A stretch of 64,000 nt of DNA from Phaeotremella fagi (GCA_001599715.1 BCHU01000014.1:124001-188000), one strand, 5' to 3'; counted from the stretch's first letter, positions 10,925 to 26,289 are shown. The notes: a model not told the origin generated them from the letters alone. Made by a program: numbers and translations.

Positions 10925-13900
10925 ATGACTCAAACCAAATCAAACGGTCACTCTAATCAATCTGAACCTCTTGCTAGAATAGCTATAGACAGAGGTGGTA
11001 CTTTCGTAGATGCCATATGTTCACGTCCAGGACACCCCGATATAGTCGTGAAACTCTTATCAGTAGATCCAAGTAATTACAAGGATGCTCCTACAGAAGC
11101 GTATGTCCCCTTCTCCTCCCAGTCAATCATCTAATACTGATCTGGACTTCAAAAGTATTCGACGTATCCTATGTGAATTAAATCCTGATTCTCCACCTAT
11201 CTCTAAAGACACTTTGTTGTCTTTGGATAAAGTTGAATCTATTCGGATGGGGACGACTGTTAGTACTAACGCTTTACTTGAGAGGAATGGAGAGAGATGT
11301 GCTTTGATCACTAGTAAAGGCTGGGGCGATGTTTTACTCATTGGAATGCAGGGTGGGTCAGATTTTAGCTTATCAGCATGGGGTAGACTGACAAGTAGAC
11401 TCTTAGCTCGACCTGATATTTTTGACTTGAGTATCAGGAAACTATCCTTCCTCTACGACGAAGTAGTTGAGGTAAGTTCAATCTAAAGGCTTAAATCTAA
11501 AACGATTTCTTAGGTGGAAGAAAGAATCACACCCTTGCAATCCCTAGTCTCAGCTCCAGTCCCAGTACCCAAGAACGATCCAACAATAATCAAAGACACC
11601 ACAACAGGAGAAGTCATTCGTATACTCCAATCACCGGATCTCGAAAAAGTTTCCAAACAACTTGATAAACTTTGGGCTAAAGGGATTAAATCGCTTGCAA
11701 TTGCTTTCGTCCATTCTTATCTGTGGGGTGAACATGAGGAACAAGTTGCTAAATTGGCAAGAGAGAAGGGATTCGAAGTTAGTGTTAGTAGTAGCTTACA
11801 GCCTATGGTGAGTGAACCGAGTTACTCAGTAAGGATATACCGTACTAAACCAAATGTAGATCAAATTAGTTTCCAGAGCCAACTCTGCAACAGCAGATTC
11901 ATATCTCACACCAGTCATCCGAAGATACATCGAATCATTCGGTTCAGGCTTCGAAGGTGGTTTAGAAGCTTTCGGTAACAAACTCTTATTCATGCAATCT
12001 GATGGAGGTCTGTGTTCATGGGATAACTTCTCGGGGTTAAGAAGTATTCTAAGTGGTCCTGCTGGAGGGGTCGTTGGGTTTAGTAAGACTTGTTATGATA
12101 AGGATGAAGGTCGGGCTTTGATAGCTGTTGATATGGGAGGTATGTTGGCGGATCAGTTGGAAGATTGCTATCGTGAAGCTGACTTTTATCAGGTACTAGT
12201 ACAGACGTTTCTAGATTTGCTGGAAAGCTTGAACATGTTTTCGAAACTACTACCGCTGAAGGTGAGTTTCGTGATTTTGAAGTGTACTGACATATCGTGT
12301 TTAGTCATTATCCAAGCACCCCAACTGGATATCAACACAGTAGCTGCCGGAGGTGGTTCAAGATTATTCTATCGTCATGGAATGTTCGTAGTAGGACCAG
12401 AGGTAAGTCCAAGCGCCAAAAGAATTAAAATCTGATAAAATCAGTCGGCAACAGCTCATCCAGGTCCAGCATGTTATCGAAAAGGTGGTCCATTAGCAGT
12501 GACAGATGCGAATTTGATTCTAGGTCGTCTCTTACCTGAACATTTGTAAGTCAAAAATCACATTGGATCATCATACTAACGGATAGCCCCAAAATCTTTG
12601 GACCAAACGAGAATGAACCACTTGATATCGAGGCTAGTAAATCCCTTTTCGAGTCAATGGCCAACGAAGTTAATGAGGGTAAAACGGAGAAACTCAGTCT
12701 TGAACAAGTGGCTGCTGGATTTTTGAGAGTGGCCAATGAAACCATGTGTAGACCTATTCGAACGTACGTTGAATTTCTAAATCTCGTTGCTGATGATTGG
12801 GTAGTCTGACAGAGGCGAGAGGATTTGAATGTGCTTCACATAATTTGGTAATGTTCGGTGGGGCGGGTGGTCAACATGGATGTAGTATCGCCACTACGTT
12901 AAGTATCAAACGAATCATCGTTCCAAGACTTTCATCACTTCTTTCAGCTTATGGGATGGCTCTAGCCGACGTGGTTAGAGAAGTAACAGAACCAGCTGCG
13001 TTAACCGTCAAGGATACTTCCAAGATCAACGAGAAAATGAAGAACCTAGTCAAAAAAGCTGAAGACGACTTACGAAGTCAAGGATTCAGTGAGGATCGAG
13101 TTAAATCTGAGAAATACTTGAACTGCAGATATCAAGGTACATCTACCCAATTGATGATAGAGAAAACTACGGAGGAGGAGGGTGTTGAATTTGATTACGA
13201 GAAATCGTTCGTTGAAGAACATAAACAACAGTTTGGATTCAATCTTGAAGATCGCGATATCCTGGTTGATGATATCAGAGTTAGAGCGGTTGGGAAAAGC
13301 GTTGGTTACGAGACTAGAAGTCCTTTCAAGGATTTTGAGGAGATGGAGAAATCTGCTTATGAGGCTGATCGATTTGATGAGAAGAGGATATACTTTGATG
13401 AGAGTGGCTGGATGGATTCCAAGGTTGTTCCGTTATCTGAGTTGAAGGATGGTGATCAAGTTAGGGTATGTCTTATCATATCTGTTTGAAGATATGGTTA
13501 GTGTTGACTGATTTGCTTTTAGGGACCTGCTATCATTTTCGATAAAACTCAGACTATTTTGGTGGAACCTACGCATTTGGTACGTAGCCCATATGGAGTA
13601 TTGCTGACAAAAAGGCAACATCACTTCCTGAACATGTAGTCATCGATCTAGTCGAGGAGAAGGTCATTGAACAGAAAGTTGATCTAAGCGATTATGAACA
13701 TGTTGACCCAGTTCAACTTTCTGTTTATGGACATCGGTTAATGGGTATTGCTGAGCAGGTTAGTGTAACGGAGACCAAGTTGCGAAACTGACAATGGATA
13801 GATGGGAGATATTCTTCGTAAAATATCTATATCGGCCAATATCAAGGAAAGACTTGATTAGTGAGTGACCACCACCTCGGCGTTCGTAACATACTGATAC

Positions 13901-16121
13901 ACCTGCCTTAGCTCTTGTGCAATCTTCGCAGCAGATGGTGGATTAGTGGCTAACGCCCCTCATATCCCTTGTTGGTCTTCGTCATCTCCCCGTTTCCACA
14001 ATCTAACAATGTCTTTTAGGTCATCTAGGAGCAATGTCACATGCCGTTCGTCATCAAGCTAGAATCCACGGTGACACACTTAAAGAGGGCGATGTTTTGT
14101 TATCGAATCATCCAGGTATGTCTAAAGTAGTGGATGGGACTAATAGAACAGCCGCCGGTGGATCTCATTTACCAGATCTGACGGTGATCGCACCTGCTTT
14201 CCATGAAGGTAAAATCATTTTCTGGACGGCTGCAAGAGCGGTAAGCTCTTTTTATTAACAGACAAAAGATGACGTGTTGATATTTACATTCAATAGCATC
14301 ACGCTGATATCGGTGGAATTCGTGCTGGATCCATGCCACCTTTTTCGAAAGAGTTATGGGAAGAAGGAGCTCAAATGAAATCTTTCAAACTTGTTAACGC
14401 TGGGAAATTCGATGAAGAAGGTTTGATTAGGATCATGTCAGATGAACCTGCTCAATATCCAGGTTGTTCCGGAACGAGAACTTTGAACGATGTTCGTATT
14501 CCATCTCAGAAAAAGGGTATTACCAGCTAACAACACCAAAGAACATCTCCGACCTCCACGCCCAAGTAGCTTCCTGTCATCGAGGAGCCGTTCTAATCAA
14601 AAACCTGGTCGATGAACAATCATTGGAAATAGTCCAATTCTACATGAAAGCTATCATGAACACTGCTGAAAAAGCAGTTCGAGATCTGTTACGACATGTG
14701 AACAAGAAATTTGGGGGGAAGGATTTGGAGGCTGTTGATTGGTTGGATGATGGGACTCAGTTGTGTTTGAAGATCTCTATTGATGAGGTTGATGGGAGTG
14801 CGGTTTTTGATTTTACGGGGACTAGTTCGCAGGTGTAGGTTTGGTTTTTGGCCTTTTTGGTTGGTTAGGGCTGACCTTTTTGGGGGGTAGATATGGTAAT
14901 TTGAATACACCGACTGCTATTCTTTATAGTGCAATCATCTACGTTCTGCGCTCGTTGATCGTATCTGATCTACCTTTGAATCAAGTAAGTCCAATAGTGT
15001 AGATTCAGTAGTTAACAAACCTTTAGGGATGTCTCGCGCCGATTACAGTCATCGTACCCCCCGAATCGCTGTTAGCGCCAGGCGAGGACGTAGCTGTTTG
15101 TGCGGGTAACGTGGAATCTTCACAGAGAGTTACGGACGTCATCATAAAAGCTTTCCAAGCTTGTGCGGCTTCACAGGGAGGTTGTAACAAGTGAGTCAGG
15201 ACGTTTAAGTTTCGGACACTGTACTGATTGGGTACTGTAGTTTGACTTTCGGTTGTGGACCTACTGAGGTTGATGGGAAGAAAATCAATGGGTTTGGATA
15301 TTATGAGACTATCGCGTTGGTTCCTTTCCATTTTCTTGTTTGTGTGGTTGGTTACTGATGGCTTGGGTTGATAGGGGTGGTGCTGGTGCTGGACCTGATT
15401 GGGATGGACAGAGTTGCGTTCATGTCCATATGACTAATGTGGGTTAGAGTGTCTATACTTTAGGACTCACGACTGAGAGAGAATCGTTTTAGACCGCAAT
15501 TGGTGACGTAGAAACCACAGAAAGAATCTATCCAGTGATAGTCCACCAATTCTCCCGAAGACACAACAGTAAGTCTGAAAACCCCCTTGTCTCCAACATA
15601 ACTAACCAAACGAAATTAGCCGGCGGTAAAGGTCGTCATAAAGGCGGTGACGGTTGTATAAGAGAGATTGAGTTCACGCAAGATCTTGACGTAGCCATCT
15701 TATCGCAGAGGAGAGTTATCCCACCGTACGGGATGAACGGTGGTGAATCCGGTAAAGTCGGTGAGAATTATTGGGTTCGATTTGGGCAAAAGTCCACCTC
15801 TGGAGCGACCTCCAACGGAGGGGGAGACGGCGGGGGAAAGAAAAGGAAAACACAGAGTATAATCAATTTAGGTGGATCGAATCAATGTCGTATGAACGCT
15901 GGTGATCGGATCGTCATTAGTGAGTCCCTCCACACCTGCCATCGACTGGAGATAAGTTTGACTAAAGATGACACTTAGATACACCTGGTGGTGGGGGTTA
16001 TGGGGTACCTGGAACTGTTAATGATAGACTCGACGACGAGGTTTATAAGAGAACGGTCATTCCTCCTGTTAGAGCTACGGGGACTTTGGCTGCGCTGAAA
16101 GCCGCTGCGTTTAGTAATTAG
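10925..16121 (+). CDS. OXP1: 5-oxoprolinase, ATP-hydrolysing (gamma-glutamyl cycle)
   Basis: Predicted 1351 aa in 24 exons: 10925-11100, 11156-11352, 11407-11471, 11514-11811, 11870-12139, 12193-12261, 12305-12402, 12445-12545, 12587-12763, 12805-13465, 13523-13579, 13615-13758, 13802-13860, 13912-13970, 14020-14240, 14297-14491, 14542-14834, 14891-14984, 15027-15190, 15241-15315, 15375-15438, 15493-15568, 15620-15919, 15979-16121. The enzyme opens 5-oxoproline to glutamate at the cost of ATP and recycles glutathione breakdown products. HyuA-like half: [76 protein letters not shown]. HyuB-like half: [73 protein letters not shown] end, [11 protein letters not shown]. All joins keep frame and restore family motifs. 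Start chosen at the first ATG; length is slightly above the usual about 1290 aa. Confidence 0.93.
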
Positions 16122-16640
16122 ATCTTACCTGGGGGTTGAGTTTGGTACTTGGAAATGAATGAATCATATGAATCTAGAGTTTTTGGATTTTCCATTTCAA
16201 AAAGGAAATTGTTCTTGTATAGTATTGACTCGGGGGACGTGAGTCTTAATCTTGTTCTGTGCTTGTGAAAGAAACACAGACTAACGTGTTGTATGGGATA
16301 CGATCTGTTTCCAAAATCTGCATTTCCGTTTTCCAGTCGTTTAAAAAAGGAATGAGAAAGATAGAATTTCACGAAAATGAGAAAAAAAAGGTTATGTGGA
16401 TGTATATCGAAACCTGAACGAAAGAGAAAGTCGAAAAACTGAAAGAAAAAGAAACGTACAATTACATATATCGAAATGAAAAAAGTATCAAAAACTGAAA
16501 CTGAAAAATGAAGATGGATGGATGACAGTAGTAAAGTGGACTAGGTTTGGGATGAAGAAAAGAAAAATGTTCATCAAATCGAACATTGATAATAATGGGG
16601 TATCATTTCCTTCTTGCTTTGATCAAGTCAACGTTGGGAT
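16122..16640. other. Intergenic between convergent OXP1 and SEC4
   Basis: Purine-rich, with GAAA runs at 16375-16520. It probably holds the two 3' UTRs. No gene seen. Confidence 0.5.
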
Positions 16641-17794
<1,154 letters not shown>

Positions 17795-18064
17795 TGTGAG
17801 TGAGTGGGAGAAGGGATGTAGGTGTTGATGATGCTGTTGTTAGATGGTGTTATGACTATGTTGTTGCTCGTTGGTTGTGGTTGGTTGAATGATGGTTGAT
17901 GGTTATTGTTATTGTATGGCTCAACTCCACCACAGTGAGTGGGTGGTCTCATAGAACGTCACTGGTAGTGGTCGGTGTTACGGCATTATAATCAAAGTGG
18001 CAATTATTTCAACCTAGCCACTACTCGTAAATCAACATCCTACGACCACCACCATCCTACCACC

Positions 18065-21000
18065 ATGTCAACTTCATCACCATTCCCTCTATCCTCCCAA
18101 CCAATGTCTTCGACTCCAGCTGCTAAACCTCCAACAACAACTACTCTAACCTCTCTCTTAGCTCAAGCTAACTCTCTAAACAACATCGATCATGATCCTG
18201 AATTACCTCAAATCAGATTCGGTATCGATGAGATTGAAAGGATGAGTGAACAAGTTGCTGGTAGAGGTAAAAGAGTAAAATCGTCTAAAGGAGAGGGGTA
18301 GGTACAATGAGAGTAGAACCTTATTACCTACGCGCTAATACATCAACAGGCATACACTTCTTTCCAACCTTGGTATCAACACTTCACAACTTACACACAC
18401 CATTTCACAGATTCCCAATGCAACGTCCACTGAAACACCAACAAGAAGACGTAGGAGACCATTACCATCATCACGATTAGAACCACTAGGAGATCTTGGA
18501 CCAGCGTATGCAATGGGTGATGGAGACGTAGGAGCATGGGGCAGAAATTGGCATGAAATGGTTATACTTTCAGGCATAGAGGTACAACGTCAACGTGTAA
18601 GTTGGAAATCCATTGTGCTCAGAACCCATAAATAACAAGTTTTGACGTAGACAATCAAATCGTTCCAAACTCAATTCCAACAAAGAATCCTTCAAAATTG
18701 GGAATCTGAAAAAGCTAGAATTCTGCAAGACGAATTAGGTGTTACGGATGATGAAATGGCCAAGATATCTGGTTCATCTGCCGGTGCTTCAGGTTCAGGT
18801 TCTACATCAGGATTGGGTGATTCTTCGTTAGGAAGAAGTAGACTTGGAGCTAGTGTCAGAAGGGTATGTCGGGAATAACGATCTATGTGCTAATTGGTTG
18901 ATAGTTTCCTATGGCTCAAACTTCAGCTTCCAAATCTAGTGCTGAATCTCGTGAAGGGGGATTGGTGATGCATAACAAGATGGTCAAGTATGAGCAGGTC
19001 GTCAGTGTAAGTCTTTTTGCTTTCGTTCACAGTTCTGTGCTTACTTCAAACAGGAATTGAATCGTAGAAGGTTACGCAAAGAGAACATCGAGCTTTGTCA
19101 AGCTTTCGAATCTACGGTCAAGGGTGATCCAGTATGTCTTTTTAGTCGCGAGATATAACAGACGGATACTGACCCACAGCAGAAATACCCCCTTCTTCCG
19201 ACCGCTTATCAACTCCTCGCTTACCTGATTAATGAACCATCGACCCGCTCACAAGGTGCTAGCTCCTCCACAAACCCATCATCGATCGAAACTATCGAAG
19301 CTAGACACTACGCCAAGGCTTATCTCGGTGATGTATCCTCGAAACCAGCTACTCAACTCAGACTAAAACTTGTCAACGGTGGGAAAAGGTTTTTGGAGAG
19401 AGAGTAAGTTTTGCTCTTGATACGGACGCTAATCCAGTCCAGCTTTGAAACCCATGTCGACGAAACTATTGCCAAACATCCTAAGGAAGCGGCGTTGGGC
19501 GGTATCCCTGGTATCACCAATAAAATCAGAGCCTTTGTTGATGTTACACTTCGACATCGTGAAGTTCAGGAAAATTTCAAACCAGAGGTAGGGGATGATT
19601 CTGCGGCATCAAGCTGACGACCTTTAGACTGTTGACGGAATCCAACTTTGGGCTCAAGTTTATTACCTTCTCCGTGCAGGATATCCATCAGAAGCATTGA
19701 ACCTTCTCACCAATCATCAAAACTCACTCAAAAGAGATGACTACACGTTCCCGGGTGCATTCAAAGCATACCTCTCCTCACCAGACAACAGACTACCTAA
19801 ACCCATCCGAGATCAGTTAAGCAACGATTTCAACGCTCACATCAGATCGAACAACAACGTTGATCAATTCAAGTACGCCTTGTATAAATTGATCGGTCGA
19901 CTTGAATTATCAAGAAAATCAGTTAAAGTAGCTTCGACAACTGAAGATTGGATGTGGTTCCAGTTGTCGCTCATTCGTGAAACGACTTCTGTTACTGGAG
20001 CCAGTGATTCCCCTTCTGAAGCTTATGATCTGGGAGATCTATCGAGACAAGTGGTTAAATTTGGTGCGGATAAATTTGACAGTAACGGTCAAAGACCGTT
20101 TGCTTGGTTCAACTTGTTGTTGTACACTGGGCAGTTTGAAAGGGTAAGTTCGTGGTAGGACTGTTCTTGTGTTAATTCGATACAGGCTGTTGCTTATCTC
20201 TACACTAAATCTGGATTGAAAACGGATGCTGTTCATTTCGCAATAGTTCTTCAATATTATGGGTTACTTCGTCTCCCTGCAAAGATCGAATCCACAGATC
20301 TCTGTAAGTCAATGTGTGAAGCGATCGCTGACCTGCCTCAGTATCTATTCAAGAAATCGGCGGCCATGATCAAACATATCTCAATTTTACAAGATTGATC
20401 AATCAATACATCAAACCTTTCGCATCTGTCGAACCAGCAACTGCATTGCAATACGCATATCTCGTTAGTCTGGGTGCTGATATACCAGGAGAAACTGGTG
20501 TCAAACAGAAAGAGATTTGTTTGGATTTAGTCAGGGACATCGTTTTGTCTTCAAAGAGTTGGTCGAAATTACTCGGAAGTGTTCGTGCGGATGGAACCAA
20601 GGAGGTGTGTATCGTTGTACTTCCTGCAGGACTGCATCTAACCCATCGTAGATCGGAATCATCGAACGTGATCTGAAATTGTTGAACCTGATCGACGAAG
20701 AAGATTATCTACGTCAAATAGTCTTGAAAGCAGCCGAACAAGCGTCCTCGGAAGCGTCGTTAACAGATTCAATAGAACTCTACCATCTCTCAGGGAACTA
20801 CGACAAAGTGATTGAAACAATCAACAAAGCCCTCGGTCATTCACTAGGATCCATCTCTTCCCAAGCGCAAACTCAAATCAGACCTACAACATTGGGATTG
20901 AGTGGTGCGTTTGGAGGTGGAGCTGGATCGAACGATTTGACTGGATTAGCGGAAAGAGTTAAATCGGTTTATGAGCGCGATTTCTCGAAACGCTCGAAAA

Positions 21001-21522
21001 TCTCTAAAGAGTCTTGGGAGGTTTTGGAGATTCTGTTGAAATTACAGAAAGCTTTGGTGGAGTTTAACAACGATAGATCGGATTTAGCTTTGGAGGTGAG
21101 CAGTACCCAATCTTATATTCAATCCACTAATCCCAACCCTAACCCTGTTAGACATTAAAATCAACAGGCATCTTACCATTGGATAACGATCCCCAAAGGA
21201 TCCCTCACTACATCCATAAATTCAAACATCTACTAGACAACCCATCAATCAACAACCTCGACGAGATCATCATAGTTTCCATGAAAGTCTTGAACAACCT
21301 GTCGAACAATTTGAAACAATCACCGTATGGGGATCATTCACGGATGACTTTGTTGGGGAATTATAAACATAGTTCACAGTGTTTGATCCAGTTCGCTAGT
21401 GGTTTACGGTTACGGTTGGGACCTGATGTTTATCGTCAGTTGTCTTCGCTTAGTGAGTGCTTTTTGGTGGTTTTGGTGTTTCGGTGTTGGTATTGACTTT
21501 TGGGTTAGGTGCTTTCTTCTGA
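18065..21522 (+). CDS. NIC96: Nuclear pore inner-ring nucleoporin Nic96/Nup93
   Basis: Predicted 965 aa in 13 exons: 18065-18297, 18350-18596, 18651-18863, 18905-19006, 19054-19131, 19180-19403, 19443-19587, 19628-20143, 20186-20303, 20342-20604, 20652-21095, 21152-21452, 21509-21522. Nic96/Nup93 anchors the Nsp1 complex and builds the inner ring. The N-terminus has a Nup-binding helix region (TTTLTSLLAQANSLNN, ELPQIRFGIDEIERMSEQ). The alpha-solenoid follows: KAYLGDVSSKPATQLRLKLV, VDGIQLWAQVYYLLRAGYP, DAVHFAIVLQYYGLLRLP, LINQYIKPF, GNYDKVIETINKAL. A 38-nt intron (20304-20341) removes a frame that otherwise reads 60 residues to a false stop. Start at the ATG at 18065; the upstream in-frame region lacks an ATG. 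Its 3' end converges with GUT2. Confidence 0.92.
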
Positions 21523-21703
21523 TGACGTTGGGATTGGAAATCTAGGACAGGTTGTGGAGCTGATGAATGAGTTGAACACGTAGAATACGTATAATGAAAA
21601 TATGTGAAAGTGCATATGCACGTACATGCGATTCCCGAAAAGTCTGGAACAAGAAGCAATGCATCCAACTACAAAAATCCACAAGATATCCAACACAGTG
21701 AAT

Positions 21704-24565
21704 CTACGTACCACCACCAGATCGTTCTACTGGGATACGTCTAGTTGAATCCCTCTTCGTCGAATCCTCCTGAGCATGGGAACCAGCTGGATCTCTAGAT
21801 CCATCTTTACCTTGAGCCAATTCTCTTGAAGTCTCCATACCGGCCACATGAGTGAACGCCGAATCCAAATGTAATTCTTTAAGACCAGCGGCGATCTAGC
21901 ACGTAGATATCAGCAACTGACCACTAATCCCTCGAAAACATAAACGACATACCTCGAGATACTCTTGGAACTCTACAGCTCCCTTTCCACCAAAATCAAC
22001 CTCTCTCAAAACACCATCAGCAGTCTCTGAACTAGCTTCGTATCCCATACTAGTCATAGCTTTCTTTAGATCCTCACGAGTGATCTTCTGATCATGATCG
22101 AAATCAAGTGACGTGAATTGTTTCTTCAGATTAGCGACTTCTTCAGGTGAGAACTGAGCTCTTGAGAACAGTTCAGCGTCTTTTTGACCGGCTAGACCTA
22201 ATGGTCCGATTGAGGCTCCTGATCTCTTGACGTCGGCGAGGGTGAGTTTGGTTTGCTGTTCCGTATGTCAGTCACCATCCAATGATACGAATTTCTCTAC
22301 TGACCTCTGGTAATCCCATACTTTTAAGGAATTCTTGGGCATCATCGAATTCTTTCTCTTTTCTCTTTTGGTCCCAGTTCAATTCTTCTGCCATGATATC
22401 GATAACTCGGGGTAAGGCTTCCAAAGTGACTTGAACGTTTAGGAACGAAAGTCTCGTTCGTCGGGCGATGAAATCTGTTGCCTTCAAGGCGTATTCGGCA
22501 CGACATGCGTATCGAGCTTCAGCTTCGATGTATGGGTAAAGTGGTGAGAATCTTGTTCCGTGTAATGGCCAACTTAGACCTAGAGTTTTTGGATTAGCAT
22601 TAATGTAAAGAAAAGTGTGATGACTACCACACTTACCAGTTGGTTCTGACATTGATGCAACAGTCCATGCTCTATCACCATAACTCTCCGACAAATGTTT
22701 AGCGACTTCAGTCTCTAAACCGAATTGTTGAATTAACTTAATGTACATAGTTTTAGACCAAGCGTGACCACCGATCAATTTGATATGATCAGTTTGGGAA
22801 GGACCGGTAGGTTTGAGGTTGAATTCTTTAACAGCGGCATCGATAGTTTGTTCTGCCATTTCACGACTAAAGTTTGGGTTAGATTTATATCCTACAGACT
22901 TAGCCACAGAACTCACTAAGTCGTCCATTTCCCACCGGCGATAGTCAAAAGACCGGCTTTGGAAGTGTTGATCATATGGTTTCTAACCAAAGATTGAGTG
23001 TTTTTAGCAGCAGGATCTCTGACTAAAGGACGAATACCGGACCAAGCAGATAGAACATCACCACGTCTGACTTTAACATCAGGTGAAAGGTAGTTTCTGA
23101 CTTCGTCAAGAATCCATTGAATCTCTTTTTCAGCTGGGATAGGGTTTTGCGAGACTGAAGTTGGTGAATCTGTTGTTCCGGCGATAACGTTTCCTTGCCA
23201 TGGGAGGAAGAAGATGACTCTTCCATCTGAAGTTGCTGGATCAAGGAGACCGAGACCTTTTGGACCGTAGTAGTTCTGAGTGAGTGACATTAGCTTTGTA
23301 ACCAGTATTCAATTCCAACTGCAACTTACAGGAAGGGTGATGTGGACACCAGCGGAGGGGGCAACGATTTCTTGTGTAGTTGGCTCGTCAAGTTTTCTGA
23401 GACCGTCACTGAATGGACCGGTAGCGTTGATAACACCCTATAAAGATTTAGTGCCAAATAGAACATAGTGAAAAACAACTTACACGACACTTGACATCCC
23501 ATTCCTCACCAGTCATGTTATCCTTCAATCTAGCACCAACGATTCTTTCTTGACCACCACGACTTGGGTCTGCCTTTTTGTGGAGAGCAGTGACTTCAGT
23601 GTGGTTGGCGACGATAGCACCATGTTGAACAGCAGTGAGGATAAGGGAGATGTTCATTCTGGAATCGTTGTGTTGACCTATGGTGTGTGAGTTGAAGCCC
23701 CTTTCCGCAAGAAATTGTAAACTCACCATCGTAGTAAACGACACCACCGACCAAACCATCAGTTTTCAACATTGGGAAAGCCTCTAGAGCTTTACCCTTG
23801 CCCATCCAATAGGCAGATTCCATATTTTCTTTACCAGCCAAAAGATCGTAAACCTTGCATCCGGCGTAGTAGTATGGTAATTGCCACCAAGTGTAGATAG
23901 GAAGAAGGATACTATTTAGGATTAGTCGATTTCCTTAGGAGACAAGTATAACTCACGGAAGCATGCTACTGAGATGAGGAGCGGTTTCCAAGAAGATTTT
24001 TCTTTCTCTCAAAGCTTCTTTAACCATTTTGTATTGAGCTGAGAACAAGTCAGAACAAGTCTTTACATATAAACTCACCATAATCCAATTCCATAATAGC
24101 TTTCTGTAAATATCTGACACCACCATGAACCAATTTAGTACTTTTCGAACTGGTACCAGAAGAGAAATCGTCACGTTCAACACAAGCGACTTTCAAACCT
24201 CTTGAAGCAGCGTCAACAGCAGCCCCGGCGCCAGTAGCACCACCACCAACGATGAGTAAATCGAAAACGTCTTCATCACCCGAATCATCTGGTTTATGAC
24301 TCAAAACAGGACCTGGTTCTGGACCACCGTGAGCGGTTCTTTTGATGAAGACACCGGACGTTCTGAGATGTTCCAACATCTGTTTTCTGGTTGGTGGGGA
24401 CCATAGTGGACCTGGTCGTCTTTTCGTTACTGGTTCATCGGAATCGAGGTGAAGTGTTTGGTTAGCTGGACGGAGGAGGATGTAGGAGGATGTTAGAGCT
24501 GCTGCTGTACCTCCTAAAAGGAAGAGACGACGTGTGGAGAGGGGAAGAGCTGATGCTCGGAACAT
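21704..24565 (-). CDS. GUT2: Mitochondrial FAD-dependent glycerol-3-phosphate dehydrogenase
   Basis: Predicted 804 aa in ten exons: 24565-24079, 24038-23957, 23911-23727, 23677-23484, 23437-23330, 23275-22917, 22866-22637, 22579-22305, 22255-21953, 21895-21704. It oxidises glycerol-3-phosphate to dihydroxyacetone phosphate and feeds electrons to ubiquinone (G3P shuttle, glycerol use). The N-terminus has Arg-rich presequence features and a hydrophobic stretch ([18 protein letters not shown]). FAD fold: [20 protein letters not shown] and [12 protein letters not shown]. Other motifs: [17 protein letters not shown] and [20 protein letters not shown]. The C-terminal part has one recognisable EF-hand loop ([12 protein letters not shown]), as in calcium-responsive orthologues. 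The tail after GLKELHLD is Ser/Arg/Asp-rich and not conserved. TATA-like CTTATATAAG at 24777-24786 lies 212 bp upstream. Confidence 0.95.
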
Positions 24566-25539
24566 TTTGGAGTTATTAGTGATTGAGGAAGATCAAGAAA
24601 CGTGCGTTGTTTTGGTTGGGCGGGGGTTGTGGTAGACAAAAGATCGAGCTGAGTTTCTCTCGTTAGCTTGGAAGTCAAATTTTGAAGATCGAAAACAATA
24701 GGAATGAACGAACGTTCTGATAGAAAGGTGATTGGAGATGTTGAGGAAAAATGGAAAACCCAATTGCAGAGACTACCTTATATAAGTAGTTATCCACTGA
24801 TATTACTAAGCAAATTGGGGATTTTTGAGAAGAGATGTGTATTTGATGATGTTGTTAGAAATGTGTATTAGTTGGATATGAGTATCAGAAATTGTTATTC
24901 TCTTTTCTGCTCCTCTTTTTTGCGATTGGGAATGCGGTTGCGGTTGTGACGTTGATTTGACATTTACCCTGTAAAGCATTCCCCGGCCCGAAGCGGTCCG
25001 TCACTCGTTCATAGTAAAAGTGATTCCGGGAGGTTATCATCCGTTCCAGGTCCTTTGAGGTACCATCAAAGAACTCTCTGAAGGGCGCAGGTGTTCTCAA
25101 AAGCTAGCTCGCCACTTTCAATTATCCCCAATTTCATTCTCTTCTTATCATATTTCTTGTTTGATGAATTCAATCGTCATCGCAATTCGCCTTCTCAAAA
25201 ATTCCCAACCTTGCAGCATGAATTTGCGTTATCAGTTTCGCCACTTTTTTCTCAGAAATTGGGAATCCGGTTGAAACGGCGCCGGAGCATTTGGGCACGT
25301 GTGCGCGTTTTTGGCTCTGCGAAATCTTCCGGCTCAGTAATCACATTTGCCAGACTGACAACAACGTTGGAAGAGGCGGTATTCTCTGTGGCACCATGCG
25401 CAAGAGAAACACAAGTACTCAAGTAACAAAGGACCCTTGCAATAGCGATGTGAAGATTCTGCGAGGCTCCGACCTAATTTCGATAGAGGGTACATAAGCA
25501 ACCTATCATACTGCCTTCTTACGTATCTAATCAAATCTC
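24566..25539. other. GUT2 upstream region
   Basis: No supported gene. Open frames at 24885-25100 and 25091-25534 on either strand lack ATG-led, splice-consistent coding features. Confidence 0.45.
24777..24786 (-). promoter_or_regulatory. TATA-like element upstream of GUT2
   Basis: Palindromic CTTATATAAG about 212 bp upstream of the GUT2 ATG. Distance is long for a fungal TATA, so assignment is tentative. Confidence 0.35.
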
Positions 25540-26289
25540 CTAATCAGACGAGCACGATGTATTGAATGGTATCTCCTCGTCAGTTCCTTCCGTAGAATAA
25601 TATCTCAAATACTCCGGCTCCTCCTCCCTGATGAACGACGAAAATTCTTCTTCAGTCGTATGATCGTCAGGCCAATCCTTGTCATTGTACTTGTACCTAT
25701 AACTCCCTCCAGTAGTACTAGCTTCTGTATAATCACTGATGCAAGTACTACCGTTGTCAACGGACCTCAATTCATCAAAAGTACTGGCTGCAGAGTCAAC
25801 CTTCTCTTTGGATTTCACTTCACTACAGGGAGAAAGATCAGAATCGGATGACTCATTCGTAAGCCCTTCGGTATCGTTGGTAGACTTTTTACCCCAAACT
25901 ATATCATTGAAATGTGGTTTCTCGGATGACTCTTTCTTATGTTCATCGGTAGAGTTGGTGGACTTGTCAGGCGAGTTGGAAGCTTTGGATTGTGAAACGT
26001 CGAATGATCTCGTAGATTCATCGGTAAAATTGATAGACTTGGTAGACCCGTTTGAATCATTGAACTGTAGTTTCACAACAGGTATATCTAGATACAGATC
26101 AGTAAGAAACTCAAATAACGCATCATTGACTTACTAAGTTGTTTCTTGAGCTTGATAGCTCTCCTTTCATAATCTGAATATCTTGGGGGCGGAGTGACAT
26201 TCTCTAAACTAAGATGATCAGATATCGGTGCTCAAACCTCTGTGCCCATAATGTTACACTTTACCTGATGAACATTCGGAATCACTCAT
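25540..26289 (-). CDS. Unknown acidic Ser/Asp/Thr-rich protein
   Basis: Predicted 213 aa from exons 26289-26265, 26203-26135 and 26087-25540; both introns are phase 1 with good splice signals. It starts MSDSECSSENVTPPPRYSDY, then a short basic helix (ERRAIKLKKQLNIP), then a long acidic tail with loose repeats of the type KSTNSTDE/KSTNDTEGLTNESS. It ends CSSD. No known domain, signal peptide or membrane segment. An upstream in-frame ATG at 26394 would add 35 residues (MKARSSFVTKTTKLI); the shorter start was chosen because the neighbouring orphan proteins begin MS[D/E/K]. The function is unknown; it may be a disordered regulatory protein. Confidence 0.55.

Noticed and set aside
20216..20398. 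60-aa continuation inside NIC96 ending at a stop
   Set aside because: It reads through a 38-nt intron; splicing restores the nucleoporin sequence LNFTRLINQYIKPF.
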